DNA of 40,209 nt from Polaromonas sp. (GTDB taxonomy: Bacteria; Pseudomonadota; Gammaproteobacteria; Burkholderiales; Burkholderiaceae_C): contig JAQGLT010000149.1 in assembly GCA_028292745.1 (NCBI GenBank), positions 1 through 40,209 of the forward strand, in the 5' to 3' direction. The notes under the pieces were generated by a model, which was not told the origin of the DNA, searched no databases, and saw only the letters and a list, made by a program, of their open reading frames with translations. A program made the position numbers and the translations under genes. Of the stretch, positions 1 to 7,751 are shown one piece after another. The number at the start of each line of letters is the position of its first letter. Positions within the stretch are counted from its first letter, which is position 1.

Positions 1-519
1 GGCATGGCCGCGGCGCTGGCCAGCCGCGCCGGCCGGCCGCGCCTGCTGCTGGCCGACATCAACCCGCGGGCGCTTGAATTCGCCCGCGCCAATGCCGCGC
101 TGGCGGGCCTGGCGGACGTCGCCTTCGCGCACAGCGACCTGTACCAATCGCTTGAAGGCCGCTTCGACCTCATCGTGGCCAACCCGCCCTATCTGGTCGA
201 TGCCGGCGAGCGCACCTATCGGCACGGCGGCGGCGCGCTGGGCAGCGCCCTGTCGGTGCGCATCGTGAAGGAGGGCCTGGCGCGCCTGGCGCCCGGCGGG
301 CGGCTGCTGCTCTACACCGGCGCGCCGATCGTCGAGGGCCACGACTCTTTCGGCCACGAAGTCGCCCAGTGGCTGGCGCAGGCCGGCTGCCCCTTCAGCT
401 ACCGCGAGATCGACCCCGATGTGTTCGGCGAGGAACTCGACTCGCCCGCGTATGCGCAGGCCGAGCGGATTGCCGCCGTGGCGCTGGTGGCGCGCCCACC
501 GCTTCAGCCCGCGCCATGA
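1..519 (+). CDS. Class I SAM-dependent methyltransferase, HemK/PrmC-like (5' end outside window)
   Basis: The reading frame is open from the first base, so the N-terminus lies outside the window and only about 172 C-terminal residues are seen. The visible part has the second half of a Rossmann methyltransferase: an acidic strand end (LLLADINPRALEFARAN) that would bind the SAM ribose, then IVANPPY (NPPY at residues 61-64 from the edge), the signature of enzymes that methylate a planar amide or amine nitrogen, such as HemK/PrmC. A C-terminal strand pair (GGRLLLYTG) follows. Its stop overlaps the start of the next gene (ATGA), so the two are almost certainly co-translated. Because its partner is an ATP-grasp ligase rather than prfA, a role on a small molecule or peptide is more likely than release-factor methylation; that is inference. 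Confidence 0.85.
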   Translation, partial: GMAAALASRAGRPRLLLADINPRALEFARANAALAGLADVAFAHSDLYQSLEGRFDLIVANPPYLVDAGERTYRHGGGALGSALSVRIVKEGLARLAPGGRLLLYTGAPIVEGHDSFGHEVAQWLAQAGCPFSYREIDPDVFGEELDSPAYAQAERIAAVALVARPPLQPAP

Positions 520-1814
520 GATTTCTGGGCATCGGCGAAGACAACGACCTGGGCGCCCTGTACCACGGCCTGGCGGCGCAGGGCCATGAGGTCAGGGTGT
601 TTGTCGCGCACGAGGCATCGCGGGACGTGTACGGCGGCATGCTGGACTTCACCGCCGACTGGCAGGCCGAACTGGGCTGGCTGCGCGCGGCCGGTGACGC
701 GGGCGTGGCGCTGTTCGAGTCGGCCGTCCGGGGCCCGGCCCAGGACGCGCTGCGCCGGGACGGTTTCCAGGTGATCGGCGGCAGCGCCTATGGCGACCGG
801 CTGGAAGCCGACCGCGAATTCGGCCAGCAGGTGCTGCGCGGCTTCGGCCTGCCCACGGCCGCCACTCATGGCTTTACCAGCTATGCGGCGGCCATCGACT
901 TTTTGCAGCGGCGCGGCGGGCGCTATGTGCTCAAGTTCAACGGCGCCGACAGCCCGCGCACCCGCAACTACATCGGCGAGATGGCCGATGCGGCCGACAT
1001 GCTGGCCCTGCTGGCGATGTACCAGTCGCACCACACCGCCGCCGAGCCGCCCGACTTCGTGCTGATGCAGCACCTGCAGGGCGTGGAGGTCGGCGTGGGC
1101 GCCTATTTCAACGGCCAGGAATTTTTGGCACCGGCCTGCATCGACTTCGAGCACAAGCGCTTTTTTCCGGGCGAGCTGGGCGAGCTGACCGGCGAGATGG
1201 GCACCCTCGTGAGCTACCGGGGCAGCGAAAAGCTGTTCCACGCCTCGCTGGGCCGGGTCGCGCCCCTGCTGCGGGACGGCGGCTACTGCGGCTACATCAA
1301 CCTGAACATGATCGCCAACGAGGACGGCCTGTGGCCGCTGGAGTTCACCAGCCGCTTCGGCTACCCGGGATTCGCGATCTGCGAGGCGCTGCACCGGGAA
1401 GGCTGGGCCGACATCTTTCGCCGCATGCTGCGCCGGGACGGCCTGCAGATCGCCACGCAGCCCGGCTTTGCGGCCGGCGTGGTGCTGACCGTGCCGCCGT
1501 TTCCCTATTCGCAGGGCTACGCCGAGCTGTCCAAGGGCGAGCCGATCTGCTTTCGCCCGGGCATGGCGGCCGCCGACCGCGCCGCCCTGCACTTTGCCGA
1601 AGTGGCCCGCCTAGGCGAGCACCTGGTCACCAGCGGAACCTGCGGCTATGTGGGCGTGGCCACCGGCGTGGGCGCCAGCGTGGAGGCCGCCAGCGCGCAG
1701 GCCTACCGGGTCGCGCGCCAGGTGGTGGTGCCCAACCTGCGCTACCGCACCGACATCGGCGAGCGCGTGCACCGGCATGACCTGGCCCGGCTGTCCGCGC
1801 TGGGCTGGCTCTGA
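516..1814 (+). CDS. PurD-like ATP-grasp ligase, divergent
   Basis: The 432-residue protein follows the order of phosphoribosylamine-glycine ligase: an N-terminal Rossmann-like part (MRFLGIGEDNDLGALYHGL), a GGSAYGDRLEADREFGQQ segment like the PurD A-loop region, an ATP-grasp core with YVLKFNG (ATP-binding Lys) and ELTGEMG (the PurD TGGMG loop), then LEFTSRFGYPG with metal- and phosphate-binding residues, and a C-terminal domain beginning GVVLTVPPFPY. ATP-grasp enzymes form an acyl phosphate and join it to an amine. The match is loose and the glycine-rich PurD loops are altered, so this is probably a specialised amide-forming ligase, not the purine enzyme. I chose the ATG at 516 because it overlaps the upstream stop by four bases and starts the homologous region; the frame stays open further left. 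The substrate is unknown. Confidence 0.8.
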   Translation: MRFLGIGEDNDLGALYHGLAAQGHEVRVFVAHEASRDVYGGMLDFTADWQAELGWLRAAGDAGVALFESAVRGPAQDALRRDGFQVIGGSAYGDRLEADREFGQQVLRGFGLPTAATHGFTSYAAAIDFLQRRGGRYVLKFNGADSPRTRNYIGEMADAADMLALLAMYQSHHTAAEPPDFVLMQHLQGVEVGVGAYFNGQEFLAPACIDFEHKRFFPGELGELTGEMGTLVSYRGSEKLFHASLGRVAPLLRDGGYCGYINLNMIANEDGLWPLEFTSRFGYPGFAICEALHREGWADIFRRMLRRDGLQIATQPGFAAGVVLTVPPFPYSQGYAELSKGEPICFRPGMAAADRAALHFAEVARLGEHLVTSGTCGYVGVATGVGASVEAASAQAYRVARQVVVPNLRYRTDIGERVHRHDLARLSALGWL

Positions 1815-1846
1815 CCCGACGGCGTTGTTTTTCGCGCCTCTTGCAA

Positions 1847-1864
1847 AGCCGCTTTCCTGCGGCT
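1847..1864. other. Small hairpin between the ATP-grasp and diiron genes
   Basis: A 6-bp inverted repeat (AGCCGC and GCGGCT) around a 6-base loop lies 33 bases after the ATP-grasp stop codon. No T-run follows, so it is not a standard intrinsic terminator. It may attenuate or stabilise the transcript, or mean nothing. Confidence 0.25.
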
Positions 1865-2003
1865 AAGCCGCGCCCCGCGAATGGCAGGAAATGCAACGAC
1901 ACGGGCGGTAGGAAGACTCCCACGCCCACTGGGGCAGCGAACCTATAACCCGGCCGTGGCCCGCGGCCCAGACTGAACGCATTTTCAACTTTCGTCAAAA
2001 TCA

Positions 2004-3479
2004 ATGTTTGTTGCCGCCCACGAATGGACTTCGGCCCGCGAACCGGCTGCCCGCGCGGCGCTGCCCAGCAACCTAGCCCAGGCGCCGCAGCCAGACAGGA
2101 CGCGCCAGCTCTACGGCCGGCTGGCCGCCGGCGCCGTTGACCAAGCGGCCCGCGCCGACGCCGACGCCTTTCTTCGCCTGGCACTGAGCCGGGCGCAAGC
2201 CGAAGACTGCGACCTGCCGGAGTCGCCGCAGGACCTGGCGGCCTGGATGCACCACTCGGCCCAGCTGGCCTGCGCCAAATACCGCGCCTACCTGCAAGAG
2301 CGCAAGGCCGGCGCGCCGCGCCGCTATTTTCAGAACCGTGCCCATGCCCTGTACTTCCTGCGCGCCGTCGCGCCCACCAAGCTGGTCGATGGCGCCTGGC
2401 TGTCGGGCCTGCTGGCGCACTGGCAGAACCCGCGTTTTGCCGATCTCATCACCACCTATGCCGAGGAACTCGGCGAAGGCCGGGCCGACAAGAACCATGT
2501 GGTGCTCTACCGCAAGCTGCTGGCCGCGCATGGCCTGGGCCAGGCGGGCGACCTGCCCGACGACTTTTATACCCAGGGCGCGCTGCAGCTGGCGCTGGGG
2601 CTGAACGCCACTGATTTCCTGCCGGAAGTCATCGGCTTCAACCTGGGCTATGAACAGCTGCCGCTGCACCTCTTGATCACCGCCTACGAGCTCAACGAGC
2701 TGGGCATCGACCCCTACTATTTCACGCTGCACATCACCGTGGACAACGCCGACAACGGCCATGCCCAGCGGGCGGTGCAGGCGGTGCAGGACGCCCTGCC
2801 CCGCCTGGGCGGCAGCGCCGGTTTCTGGCGCCGGGTGCGCAACGGCAGCAAGCTGAGCAATGCCGGCACCGGCACCACGCAGGTCATCGCCGGCTTTGAC
2901 CTCGACTGCGAAGTCACGGCCATTTTTGCCCGCAAAAGCGCCAGCGGACTGGGCGCCCACTCGGACTACTGCCGCGTGGCGGGCCGCAGCGTGAATGACT
3001 GGCTGGCCCAGCCGGACCATATTCCCGGCTTTCTGGCGGCGCTGCAGCAGGCGGGGTGGATCAAGCGTGGCGCCCCGGCGCAGGAAAGCCGGTTCTGGAA
3101 GCTGCTGCAGGGCGAGAAGGCCGAGATGTTCGGCGTTTTCAATCCCTACGAGCTGCAGCTGATCCATGACTGGCTGCGCGGCGATGCCAGTGCCGACGGC
3201 CAGGCCTACGACGCGCCCGCCTTGCTGGCCGGCCAGCGCCAGGCCACCTACCGGGCGCGGGCGCGGCTGTCGCAGCAGCAGGCGGGCAGCCTGAACGTTT
3301 TCGATGCGTCGCAGGACGAGGTGCTCGACCCCGACCTGCAGACGCTGCAGGCGGAGCTGGCGGCCACGGGCGACCGGACGCAAAAAATGCAGCTGCTGAT
3401 CCAGGCCATGTCGCCCTGGAACCACTGGACGCCGGCGGGCCTGTACGCCACCCGGCAGTTCCTGCGCATGGGTGCCTAG
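2004..3479 (+). CDS. Heme-oxygenase-fold diiron protein (Haem_oxygenas_2 / HDO family)
   Basis: This 491-residue protein carries the hallmark of the iron-containing redox enzyme family (PF14518-like): EELGEG...KNH (E154, E155, H165), GYEQL (E217) and FTLHITVDNADNGH (H243, D247, D250, H253). Together these make the three-histidine, three-carboxylate set that binds two irons in heme-oxygenase-like diiron oxidases. Known relatives cleave C-C bonds or oxygenate nitrogen in amino-acid-derived metabolites. About 150 N-terminal residues and about 200 C-terminal residues flank this core, so the protein is larger than single-domain HDOs. The ATG at 2004 has no clear ribosome-binding site, and 189 bases separate it from the ATP-grasp gene. 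With the methyltransferase and ligase it looks like a tailoring set for a small molecule. Family assignment is from motifs; substrate and product are unknown. Confidence 0.8.
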   Translation: MFVAAHEWTSAREPAARAALPSNLAQAPQPDRTRQLYGRLAAGAVDQAARADADAFLRLALSRAQAEDCDLPESPQDLAAWMHHSAQLACAKYRAYLQERKAGAPRRYFQNRAHALYFLRAVAPTKLVDGAWLSGLLAHWQNPRFADLITTYAEELGEGRADKNHVVLYRKLLAAHGLGQAGDLPDDFYTQGALQLALGLNATDFLPEVIGFNLGYEQLPLHLLITAYELNELGIDPYYFTLHITVDNADNGHAQRAVQAVQDALPRLGGSAGFWRRVRNGSKLSNAGTGTTQVIAGFDLDCEVTAIFARKSASGLGAHSDYCRVAGRSVNDWLAQPDHIPGFLAALQQAGWIKRGAPAQESRFWKLLQGEKAEMFGVFNPYELQLIHDWLRGDASADGQAYDAPALLAGQRQATYRARARLSQQQAGSLNVFDASQDEVLDPDLQTLQAELAATGDRTQKMQLLIQAMSPWNHWTPAGLYATRQFLRMGA

Positions 3480-3822
3480 CGCGAAACCACGCTGGTCGGC
3501 GGCGGGCGTTCGACCCCTGCTGGCCTCCAGCCCACCAGGGAAAGCCAGGAAAATCGCGCAATTTTTGATCAAAACGGGCTCCAGCGCAGGCAGCGCCTGC
3601 GCAAGCAGCTATGAATTCAGTAGCGCCAAGGCTGCCCGTCTTGGCTATTGCCGACCAAGCAAATAACCCAGGCCGCTTCAGGCGCGACAGCAGTACGGGC
3701 AGGGGCGCCTTTCGCGTGCGCCGCGCCGCGGCGCCAAAAGTTTTATGCAAGGCCTGCCCGCTTTTCGCGGAACGCCCGGCGTTGCCCTTTAGCATGGGGC
3801 CCATTTACCTACACAGGAGTTA
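3480..3822. other. Gene-free gap of 343 bp with intergenic repeat
   Basis: No convincing gene lies here. The gap holds long repeat copy A (3546-3660), preceded by a stretch (GGCGGGCGTTCGACC near 3500) that also occurs, nearly identical, upstream of repeat copy D near 18271. The last part, upstream of the permease, is GC-rich and shows no promoter I can defend. Confidence 0.7.
3546..3660 (+). repeat. Long intergenic repeat, copy A
   Basis: Begins CCAGGAAAAT, continues with the palindrome TTTTTGATCAAAA, then an inverted repeat GCGCAGGC-agc-GCCTGCGC, then AGCAGCTATGAATTCAG and a GCTGCCCG... tail. It shares this order with copies B, C and D. The central inverted repeat is perfect over 8 bp and can form a hairpin. 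Confidence 0.8.
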
Positions 3823-5127
3823 ATGATGGGCATGCTGGACTGGACGGAAAAAGGCGGCGACGTGCTGCAGCAAGGCGGCGTGATCGGGCCCGATGAACGG
3901 CTGCCCTGGCCGCAAACCACGGTGATGGGGATGCAGCATGTCATTGCGATGTTCGGCGCGACCGTGCTGGCGCCCTTGCTGATGGGGTTCGATCCCAACA
4001 TTGCGGTGCTGATGAGCGGCGTCGGCACGCTGATTTTCTTTGCCGTCACCGGCGGCAGGGTGCCCAGCTACCTGGGGTCGAGCTTTGCATTCATTGGCGT
4101 GGTGATTGCCGCCACCGGCTATGCGGGCAAGGGGCCGAATGCGAACATCGCCGTGGCGCTGGGCGGCATCGTCGCCTGCGGCGCGGCGTATGTGGCCGTT
4201 GGCGCCATCGTGCAGGCGGTGGGCACGCGCTGGATCGAGCGCTTCATGCCGCCGGTGGTGACAGGCGCGGTGGTCGCCGTGATCGGCTTGAACCTGGCCG
4301 GCATCCCCATCAAGAACATGGCCGCCAGCAACTTTGACGCCTGGATGCAGGTGCTCACCTTCGTCACCGTGGCGCTGGTGGCGGTGCTGGCGCGCGGCAT
4401 GCTGCAGCGCCTGCTGATCCTGATCGGCCTGGTCATTGCCTCGCTGGTCTATGCGCTGCTGACCAACGGCCTGGGCCTGGGCAAGCCGATCGACCTGTCC
4501 ACCGTGGCGAACGCGGCCTGGTTCGGCATGCCGGGCTTTACCGCCCCGGCCTTCAGCGCCAACGCCCTGCTGCTGATCGTGCCGGTGGTGGTCATTCTGG
4601 TGGCGGAGAACCTGGGCCACATCAAGGCCGTGACGGCCATGACCGGCAAGAACCTGGATGCCTACATGGGCCGGGCCTTCATCGGCGACGGCATTGCCAC
4701 GATGGTGTCCGGCAGCGCCGGCGGCACCGGCGTGACCACCTATGCCGAGAACATCGGCGTGATGGCGGCCACGCGCATCTACTCGACCGCCGTGTTCCTG
4801 GTGGCCGGCCTGATCGCCATCGCGCTGGGGTTCAGCCCCAAGTTTGGCGCGCTGATCCAGGCGATCCCGCTGCCGGTCATGGGCGGCGTGAGCATCGTGG
4901 TGTTCGGGCTGATCGCGGTTGCCGGCGCAAAAATCTGGGTCGACAACCGGGTGGATTTCTCGGACAACAAGAACCTGCTGGTCGCCGCCATCACCCTGAT
5001 TCTGGGCACCGGCGACTTCACCCTGAAATTCGGCCAGTTCGCGCTCGGCGGCATCGGCACCGCCACCTTTGGCGCGATCTTGCTGTACGCGCTGCTCAAC
5101 CGCAAGCCGGCCCGCCCAGCGCGGTGA
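3823..5127 (+). CDS. NCS2-family nucleobase permease (uracil/xanthine type, UraA/RutG-like)
   Basis: An inner-membrane symporter of 434 residues, the usual size for NCS2, with about 12-14 hydrophobic segments. Family signatures are visible: VPSYLGSSFAF near residue 80, the AENLGH motif (E262, the counterpart of the substrate-binding Glu of UraA) and GTGVTTYAENIG (E309, second conserved Glu). These favour uracil or a related pyrimidine/purine base with proton co-transport. A strong AGGAG lies at 3815-3819. It sits 3 bases before the ATG at 3823 and 6 before the next in-frame ATG at 3826, so the true start may be the second Met. The gene stands alone with no rut or pyr genes beside it, so the exact substrate is open. 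It ends directly against the convergent gene at 5128. Confidence 0.9.
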   Translation: MMGMLDWTEKGGDVLQQGGVIGPDERLPWPQTTVMGMQHVIAMFGATVLAPLLMGFDPNIAVLMSGVGTLIFFAVTGGRVPSYLGSSFAFIGVVIAATGYAGKGPNANIAVALGGIVACGAAYVAVGAIVQAVGTRWIERFMPPVVTGAVVAVIGLNLAGIPIKNMAASNFDAWMQVLTFVTVALVAVLARGMLQRLLILIGLVIASLVYALLTNGLGLGKPIDLSTVANAAWFGMPGFTAPAFSANALLLIVPVVVILVAENLGHIKAVTAMTGKNLDAYMGRAFIGDGIATMVSGSAGGTGVTTYAENIGVMAATRIYSTAVFLVAGLIAIALGFSPKFGALIQAIPLPVMGGVSIVVFGLIAVAGAKIWVDNRVDFSDNKNLLVAAITLILGTGDFTLKFGQFALGGIGTATFGAILLYALLNRKPARPAR

Positions 5128-5526
5128 CTACTGCGGGCAGGACTGGACCTGTTGCGCCTGGACCAGCGCTGCCTGGGCAGCGGCCAGCTGGCGCTCCAGT
5201 TCAGCGCGGGCGCAAATCTCCTGCTTCAAGGCCTGGTTGACCTGTTCCAGATCGTCGGCCGAGCTTTGAATCCGCGCTTCGAGCGCATCGGTTTTATGCA
5301 GCGCCTCGGCGATCTCGCCGGTCTGCATCTCCTCCGGCACTTCCTGCTTGAGCACCGCGTTGATCACGCACAGCTCTGCCGCAGACTGCTCGACCGTTTC
5401 CTGAATCGATTCGTTCTGGTCGAGCACGCGTTCCAATGGGGTGGGCGCTTGCGCAACGAAGGTTGGGTCTAGTGGCATGGTCAGGACGGTAGGGTAGGCG
5501 GACATGCCAAAGCGTAGCAGAGCCAC
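5128..5526 (-). CDS. Small coiled-coil hypothetical protein
   Basis: The 132-residue protein has no signal peptide or membrane segment. Most of it (residues 35-125) is an uninterrupted, Glu/Gln/Ala-rich helical stretch with heptad-like spacing (ELCVINAVLKQE, ALEARIQSSADDLEQVNQAL, ARAELERQLAAAQAALVQAQ), so a coiled coil is likely. Similar short proteins occur in Burkholderiales, but I know of no function. Three starts are possible (5526, 5505 and 5478); none has a clear ribosome-binding site, and the MPLDPTF start at 5478 may be the real one. Its stop codon directly abuts the stop of the permease gene on the other strand. Confidence 0.65.
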   Translation of the reverse strand: MALLRFGMSAYPTVLTMPLDPTFVAQAPTPLERVLDQNESIQETVEQSAAELCVINAVLKQEVPEEMQTGEIAEALHKTDALEARIQSSADDLEQVNQALKQEICARAELERQLAAAQAALVQAQQVQSCPQ

Positions 5527-5606
5527 GAAAAAAGTAGGTTTTGTAAGGATTTAGCCTGCAATTGGCCGCAAACCAGGGCTTTAGTGCTGAAACGCGCTGA
5601 ATTTGC

Positions 5607-6908
5607 TCAAGGCGCTTTTTTGGGGGCTGCGGGGCGTTTGGCGGCCGCCGGTTCCGAGCCAAAAAGCTGCCCGATGGCCGCGCCGATGCGCGCGCCCAGC
5701 GCCGTGCCAATGCCCGGCAGCACGGCCGTGCCCACGGCGGCGCCCGCGATCGCGCTGGCCGGCACCGAGACCTTGATCTGGTTCACCGGGCCGGTGATCT
5801 TGAGCGGCACGCCGACCACGCCATCGATCAGGTCGACCGCGAACTCGGCGTCGATCTGCCGGTTGGCCAGGCGCGCCTTGCCCGAGGCGCTGAACGCGCC
5901 CGACTGGGTCTTGAGCCCGCTGTAGGTCACGACCATGCCCTGCGGCGTGTTTTGCGTGTCGAGCCGCCCGGTGATGCCGTCCAGCGGCGTTTCCCCCGCA
6001 TGGTCCCGGCCCAGGCTGCGGATCGCCTTGTCCAGGTCGAAGCGCCGCAGCGTGGAGCGGCCCATGGTGAATGCCGTGGTGGTGTGCAGCGACTGGGCCA
6101 GTTCGGCCAGGCTGTCGCCGCGCCCGGAAAGGCTGGTCTCGCCCGACGCCTTGCCGCTGATGATGGAGTTGCGGTTAAAGGCCTGCAGCGCGCTGGCCAC
6201 TTCCACATTGCGCGGCTGGAGCTTGCCGCTCAGCCGCAGTTCCCCCTTGTCAGCGGCCTGCAGCTGCACCTGCCCATGGGCCGTGCCGCCGCCGACGCTG
6301 GCCTGCGCTTCCCAGCGGTCTTCCTGCCCCTGGCGGGTCAGCGTCAGGTTGGTGGCGGAAGCCGCATGCGGGAGGCGGAGCCGGGCGGTGCGCGGCCGCC
6401 AGCCGGCATCAAAGTCCGCCTCGCCGTCATACACGACGCGGGTTCCGCGCCGCGTGATCCAGGTCACCTCATGAAAATCGATGCGCGCCAGCGGTACCGC
6501 ATCCACCGTGAATTTGCCCGCCTTGTTGTCGGGCGCATCGGCCTGCGGGCGGCCCAGCCCGCGCAGCGACAGCTGGGGCACGACCGCGCCCTGCACCTCG
6601 ACCCAGTCCAGCTTCAGGCGGCGTTGCCAGAGCGCCGCCGTGTTGACGTGGGCAGTGAGCTTTTTCACCTCGATGGGCTGGGGCTGCCCGGTCGCCGCGT
6701 TTTCCACCTCGACCCGGGGCGAGGGCAGCAGCTGCCAGTGCAAGGCGCCGATGGTGACCGGAACGCCCAGCGCGGCCTGCAGTTCGCCGGCGGCGCGCTG
6801 GGCCAGTTCCTCGTCCGAGGGAATCAGGCTGAGCAGCACCCCTGCCGCCACGGCCAGCACGCCGATGAAAATGCCCAGGCCGAGCAGCCACTTGCGCGCG
6901 CGGGTCAT
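5607..6908 (-). CDS. AsmA-family inner-membrane protein
   Basis: The 433-residue protein has a short basic N-terminus (MTRARK), one membrane anchor at about residues 6-30, and then a long beta-rich periplasmic part. An N-terminal segment (ELAQRAAGELQAALGVPVTIGAL.W) and a C-terminal AsmA-type repeat (GITGRLDTQNTPQGMVVTYSG, then ASGKARLANRQIDAEFAVDL) match AsmA/TamB-related proteins, which are linked to lipid transport and outer-membrane homeostasis. The tail has a glycine/alanine-rich segment near residues 385-415 and ends in Ala/Lys/Pro repeats. The frame is open upstream to an ATG at 7001, but the residues before 6908 do not look like a signal or domain. The gene is divergent from the thioesterase. 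Confidence 0.8.
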   Translation of the reverse strand: MTRARKWLLGLGIFIGVLAVAAGVLLSLIPSDEELAQRAAGELQAALGVPVTIGALHWQLLPSPRVEVENAATGQPQPIEVKKLTAHVNTAALWQRRLKLDWVEVQGAVVPQLSLRGLGRPQADAPDNKAGKFTVDAVPLARIDFHEVTWITRRGTRVVYDGEADFDAGWRPRTARLRLPHAASATNLTLTRQGQEDRWEAQASVGGGTAHGQVQLQAADKGELRLSGKLQPRNVEVASALQAFNRNSIISGKASGETSLSGRGDSLAELAQSLHTTTAFTMGRSTLRRFDLDKAIRSLGRDHAGETPLDGITGRLDTQNTPQGMVVTYSGLKTQSGAFSASGKARLANRQIDAEFAVDLIDGVVGVPLKITGPVNQIKVSVPASAIAGAAVGTAVLPGIGTALGARIGAAIGQLFGSEPAAAKRPAAPKKAP

Positions 6909-7053
6909 GGGCGCAGCGGGGGTGAGGGAGGAGGTAGCGACAGCGCCATACGCGGCAGGATAAACCGGCCGCGCTTGCGGGGTACACGACAAATTGCCCA
7001 TCGGCTGTAGGTTGCGACCTTATAGTGAGCGCTTTATCGCCCGGAGCCCTGCC

Positions 7054-7488
7054 ATGCGCGTTTGGAAGCAACCCATCTCCGTCGAGCTGCTGACGGCCTC
7101 GACGGCCGGCACGGCGGTCAGCCACCTCGGCATTGAATTCCTGGAAGTGGGCGACGATTTCATTCGTGCCCGCGTGCCGGTGGATGCGCGCACCATCCAG
7201 CCCTACGGCCTGCTGCACGGCGGCGTGGCGGTCGTGCTGGCCGAAACGCTGGGCTCCTGCGGCGCGGCCCATGCGCTGCCGGCCGGCCACCGCGCGGTCG
7301 GCCTGGACATCAACGCCAATCATCTCAAGGGCACGACCCGCGGCTGGGTGAGCGGCATCACGCGCCCGGTTCACATCGGCCGCAGCACCCAGGTCTGGCA
7401 GATCGAGCTGACCAACGAGGCCGGCGAGCTGACCTGCGTGTCGCGCCTCACCATGGCGGTACTGCAGCCGAAAGAAGCGTCGAATTAA
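7054..7488 (+). CDS. Hotdog-fold thioesterase (PaaI/EntH-like)
   Basis: A 144-residue single hotdog domain, the normal length for the PaaI/MenI/EntH group. The catalytic motif is HGGVAVVLAETLGS, with H55-G56-G57 forming the oxyanion and binding loop and E64 the catalytic Glu, as in Escherichia coli EntH and the aryl-CoA thioesterases. Such enzymes hydrolyse acyl- or aryl-CoA esters in the cytoplasm. I chose the ATG at 7054 because GGAG at 7043-7046 sits 7 bases ahead and the fold starts there; an in-frame ATG at 6994 adds 20 unconserved residues. It has no pathway neighbours, so it may be a housekeeping thioesterase. Confidence 0.88.
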   Translation: MRVWKQPISVELLTASTAGTAVSHLGIEFLEVGDDFIRARVPVDARTIQPYGLLHGGVAVVLAETLGSCGAAHALPAGHRAVGLDINANHLKGTTRGWVSGITRPVHIGRSTQVWQIELTNEAGELTCVSRLTMAVLQPKEASN

Positions 7489-7490
7489 GC

Positions 7491-7550
7491 ATCAAATCAA
7501 CCTCTAGCGCAATGCAGTCATGCGCTGGCAGCTATTAAATCGATAGTAAT
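7491..7550 (+). repeat. Core-type intergenic repeat
   Basis: A divergent core-only member of the same family as copies A-D: CAACCTCTAGCGCA, then a TGCGCTGGCAGCTATTAAAT-type right part. The inner GCGCA and TGCGC form a short inverted repeat. It starts 2 bases after the thioesterase stop codon. Confidence 0.55.
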
Positions 7551-7751
7551 GGACTTTTTGAAAAGTTCATTTGTCAACAAAGGCACTTTATGCCCGGCGC
7601 CCAGGCTCTGCTTTTGCCATCGGCCGCGACGCGCCCCGTCTTTAAACGTTTTTATTATTTGAAACCTACTAAACAGTTGTTCTGGAAATAAAGCACGGCC
7701 GTCACAATCCGGCTTTTTACCTCTGGGCAGCCCGCCCGGCCACTGCCCGCC

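Noticed and set aside
516..1814. Calling this gene purD of the purine pathway
   Set aside because: The ATP-grasp blocks resemble PurD but glycine-rich loops and the N-terminal part differ, and the neighbours are not purine genes.
3139..3804. A minus-strand frame crossing the end of the diiron gene and repeat copy A
   Set aside because: It is open only because of GC-rich codon bias and translates the repeat itself; other repeat copies give similar peptides in unrelated frames.
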